Shown here: piece after piece, positions 30,921 through 32,200 of the stretch
Position numbering within the stretch: the first letter of the stretch is position 1
Layout of the letters: each line of letters begins with the position of its first letter
From: JAWVZB01 sp033722375
GTDB lineage: Bacteria > Actinomycetota > Nitriliruptoria > Nitriliruptorales > Nitriliruptoraceae
Length of the DNA stretch: 32,200 nucleotides
Reading direction: 5' to 3'
Assembly (NCBI GenBank): GCA_033722375.1
Contig: JAWVZB010000025.1
Coordinates: 1-32,200 of the forward strand
Notes under the pieces: generated by a model
The model's input: only the letters and a program-made list of their open reading frames with translations
Told to the model about the DNA's origin: nothing
Database searches by the model: none
Translations under genes and position numbers: made by a program

Positions 30921-31793
30921 ATGAGCAGCGAGGACCTGACCAGCAAGGTCGCCCATCAACTGGTGACGATCGAACCGGCGCTGCGGACCGTCGCCCGCCG
31001 GTGGCTGATCGTGGGTCTCGGCATCATCGTGACCGTCGGTCTCCACTCGGCGGTCGGGGACCCCCGCGTCGCGTGGCTGTCGCTGCCGATCGTGGCGGTC
31101 GCCGGGCTGGCAGGCGGCTCCAGCTTCGGACTCTTCGCGGGGGTCGTGGCCGGAGCTGGCCACGGTGGGGTCGATCTGGCGCTCGGCGTGGACGGCGCCG
31201 AGGTCGTCGGGATCGTGGTCCGGCTGCTGGTCCTGGCCGCGAGCGGCGTGATCGGGGCGGTCGTCACGAGGTTCCAGGAGGAGCGGGACGAAGCGACGTT
31301 CCGCCAAGCGACCGAGGACGCCATCACGGGGCTGTTGAACGTGCGGGCGTTCTACAAGGAGCTGGGCCGGCTCCGGGAAGAGCAGCGGCCCTATGCCATC
31401 CTCATCGCCGACATCGCGGGCATGCGCGATCTGAACGAGCAGTACGGACACCCGACCGGGACCGAGGCGCTGCGGGCGCTCGGCCACGTGCTGCAGCGCT
31501 ACACGAAATCGACCGACCTCGTGGCGCGGCTCGGCTCCGACGAGATCGCCGTCGCGCTCGTGGACACGGACGAACAGGGCGCACTGGCAGCGGCGCGGCG
31601 ACTGTCGACCCAGCTCGCCGACGAACCCATCACGCTGCCCGACGGGGAGCGCTTCGACGTGCACGCCTACTACGGGGTGGCCGCCTACCCGGTGCACGCT
31701 GACGACGAGGTCTCGCTACTGCGCGAGGCAGACGCCGCCGTCGAGGACGCGAAGCTGCGCGGCCCCGGAGAGATCGGCCAGGCGGGCGACTGA
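30921..31793 (+). CDS. Membrane protein with degenerate GGDEF domain
   Basis: This 290-residue protein has three or four hydrophobic helices (about 28-45, 52-82 and 93-116) and a C-terminal GGDEF-type cyclase domain (about 130-285; DAITGLLNVRAFYKEL, IADIAGMRDLNEQYGH). The active-site loop reads GSDEI (residues 205-209) instead of GGDEF. The metal-binding Asp and Glu are kept; the second Gly is Ser. The RxxD inhibitory site upstream is absent (KSTD). It could be a weak c-di-GMP synthase or a nucleotide-binding sensor. AGGAGGGGA precedes the ATG. It lies 13 bases after the GH15 stop on the same strand and is probably the last gene of that operon. Confidence 0.85.
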   Translation: MSSEDLTSKVAHQLVTIEPALRTVARRWLIVGLGIIVTVGLHSAVGDPRVAWLSLPIVAVAGLAGGSSFGLFAGVVAGAGHGGVDLALGVDGAEVVGIVVRLLVLAASGVIGAVVTRFQEERDEATFRQATEDAITGLLNVRAFYKELGRLREEQRPYAILIADIAGMRDLNEQYGHPTGTEALRALGHVLQRYTKSTDLVARLGSDEIAVALVDTDEQGALAAARRLSTQLADEPITLPDGERFDVHAYYGVAAYPVHADDEVSLLREADAAVEDAKLRGPGEIGQAGD

Positions 31794-31827
31794 GCTGCGC
31801 GGGTCGGAACGGAGGCTCTCGGGGCGG

Positions 31828-32200
31828 TCAGACGGTCACGAGCGGACGACGGCACTGCGGGCAGGTCGCCAGCGGTGGCCCGTCTTCGAGCTCGTTGACC
31901 TCGACCACGGGGAGCTCGATGCGGCAGCCGGTGCACATCCCGTCGACGAGCCGCCCGAACGGGGCGGACGCGAACCGCTCGGCGGCCGCGTGGTACCGCT
32001 CCCGAAGATCGTCGGGGACCTCCTCCATCTGCCCGTCGCGCTCGACCTCGAGCTCGGCCTTCTCGGCGATGATCCCCTGTGCGGCCTCGTCACGCTTCGC
32101 GCGGAGGTCGTCGATGCGCCCCGCCAGCTCGTCGCGTTGCTGCTGGAGGGTGGAGATGGCGTCCTCGAGCTGCTCGGAGCGCTCCATGATCTCGAGGACG
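31828..32200 (-). CDS. C4-type zinc-ribbon coiled-coil protein, 5' end outside window
   Basis: The visible 124 residues are the C-terminal part of a C4 zinc-ribbon protein (zf-RING_7/CT398-like family). A charged coiled-coil helix (LQQQRDELAGRIDDLRAKRDEA) runs into a ribbon with CTGC and CPQC, giving CX2C-X20-CX2C, and the protein ends LVTV. The frame stays open through the right edge (the ATG at 32187 is internal-looking), so the true start lies beyond 32200; family members have about 230-250 residues. These proteins are thought to bind nucleic acid or act as chaperone-like factors; the role is not settled. It converges on the GGDEF gene. Confidence 0.85.
   Translation of the reverse strand, partial: VLEIMERSEQLEDAISTLQQQRDELAGRIDDLRAKRDEAAQGIIAEKAELEVERDGQMEEVPDDLRERYHAAAERFASAPFGRLVDGMCTGCRIELPVVEVNELEDGPPLATCPQCRRPLVTV

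Overview
This is a GC-rich window that looks like the chromosome of a member of the Actinomycetota. The signs are very high third-position GC, many GTG starts, TANNNT-type -10 boxes, a FadE5-type acyl-CoA dehydrogenase, a PPOX/F420-type oxidoreductase, an S/P-tailed class A penicillin-binding protein and a GC-rich type A RNase P RNA. I cannot fix the class from sequence alone; a deep-branching lineage such as Nitriliruptoria or Acidimicrobiia is a guess. Genes are packed tightly and no gene-free stretch exceeds about 220 bases. I see no phage, transposon, CRISPR or tRNA, and no sign of recent transfer. The content is mostly core metabolism and cell envelope, so I do not claim a new defence or mobile system.

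Layout. 1-2535 (minus): a CNNM/CorC-type membrane protein (cut by the left edge), a Glu-Pro-repeat lipoprotein just upstream of it, and a TetR regulator. 2696-6862 (plus): a FadE5-like acyl-CoA dehydrogenase divergent from the TetR gene, then a class A PBP. 6869-11206 (minus): a likely four-gene lipid operon, read as alpha/beta hydrolase, AGPS-like FAD enzyme, SDR, alpha-methylacyl-CoA racemase. 11303-13603: a membrane-anchored metzincin, an atypical receiver protein, a pterin-4a-carbinolamine dehydratase and a PPOX-family protein. 13651-17406 (plus): two tandem LCAD/IVD-type acyl-CoA dehydrogenases coupled to a GNAT acetyltransferase, then an SRAP DNA-crosslink protein. 17623-18390: a degenerate LytM/M23 protein. 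18394-20768 (minus): hemE-hemY. 20878-22254 (plus): a Sad/YneI-type succinate-semialdehyde dehydrogenase. 22315-25374 (minus): a large secreted subtilase. 25499-25869 (minus): rnpB. 25964-26782 (plus): a class IV aminotransferase. 26866-31793 (plus): otsA-otsB-GH15-GGDEF. 31828-32200 (minus): a C4 zinc-ribbon coiled-coil protein cut by the right edge.

How the genes work together. Three acyl-CoA dehydrogenases, an acyl-CoA racemase, a hydrolase, an SDR and an AGPS-like flavoenzyme point to a region rich in branched-chain or ether lipid metabolism. The otsA-otsB-GH15 block can make trehalose from UDP-glucose and glucose-6-phosphate and probably split it again, and it ends with a membrane GGDEF protein. 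Start/stop overlaps (ATGA, GTGA or TGATG) join eight pairs or chains: racemase/SDR, FAD enzyme/hydrolase, the two dehydrogenases, dehydrogenase/GNAT, hemE/hemY, otsA/otsB and otsB/GH15. This supports translational coupling.
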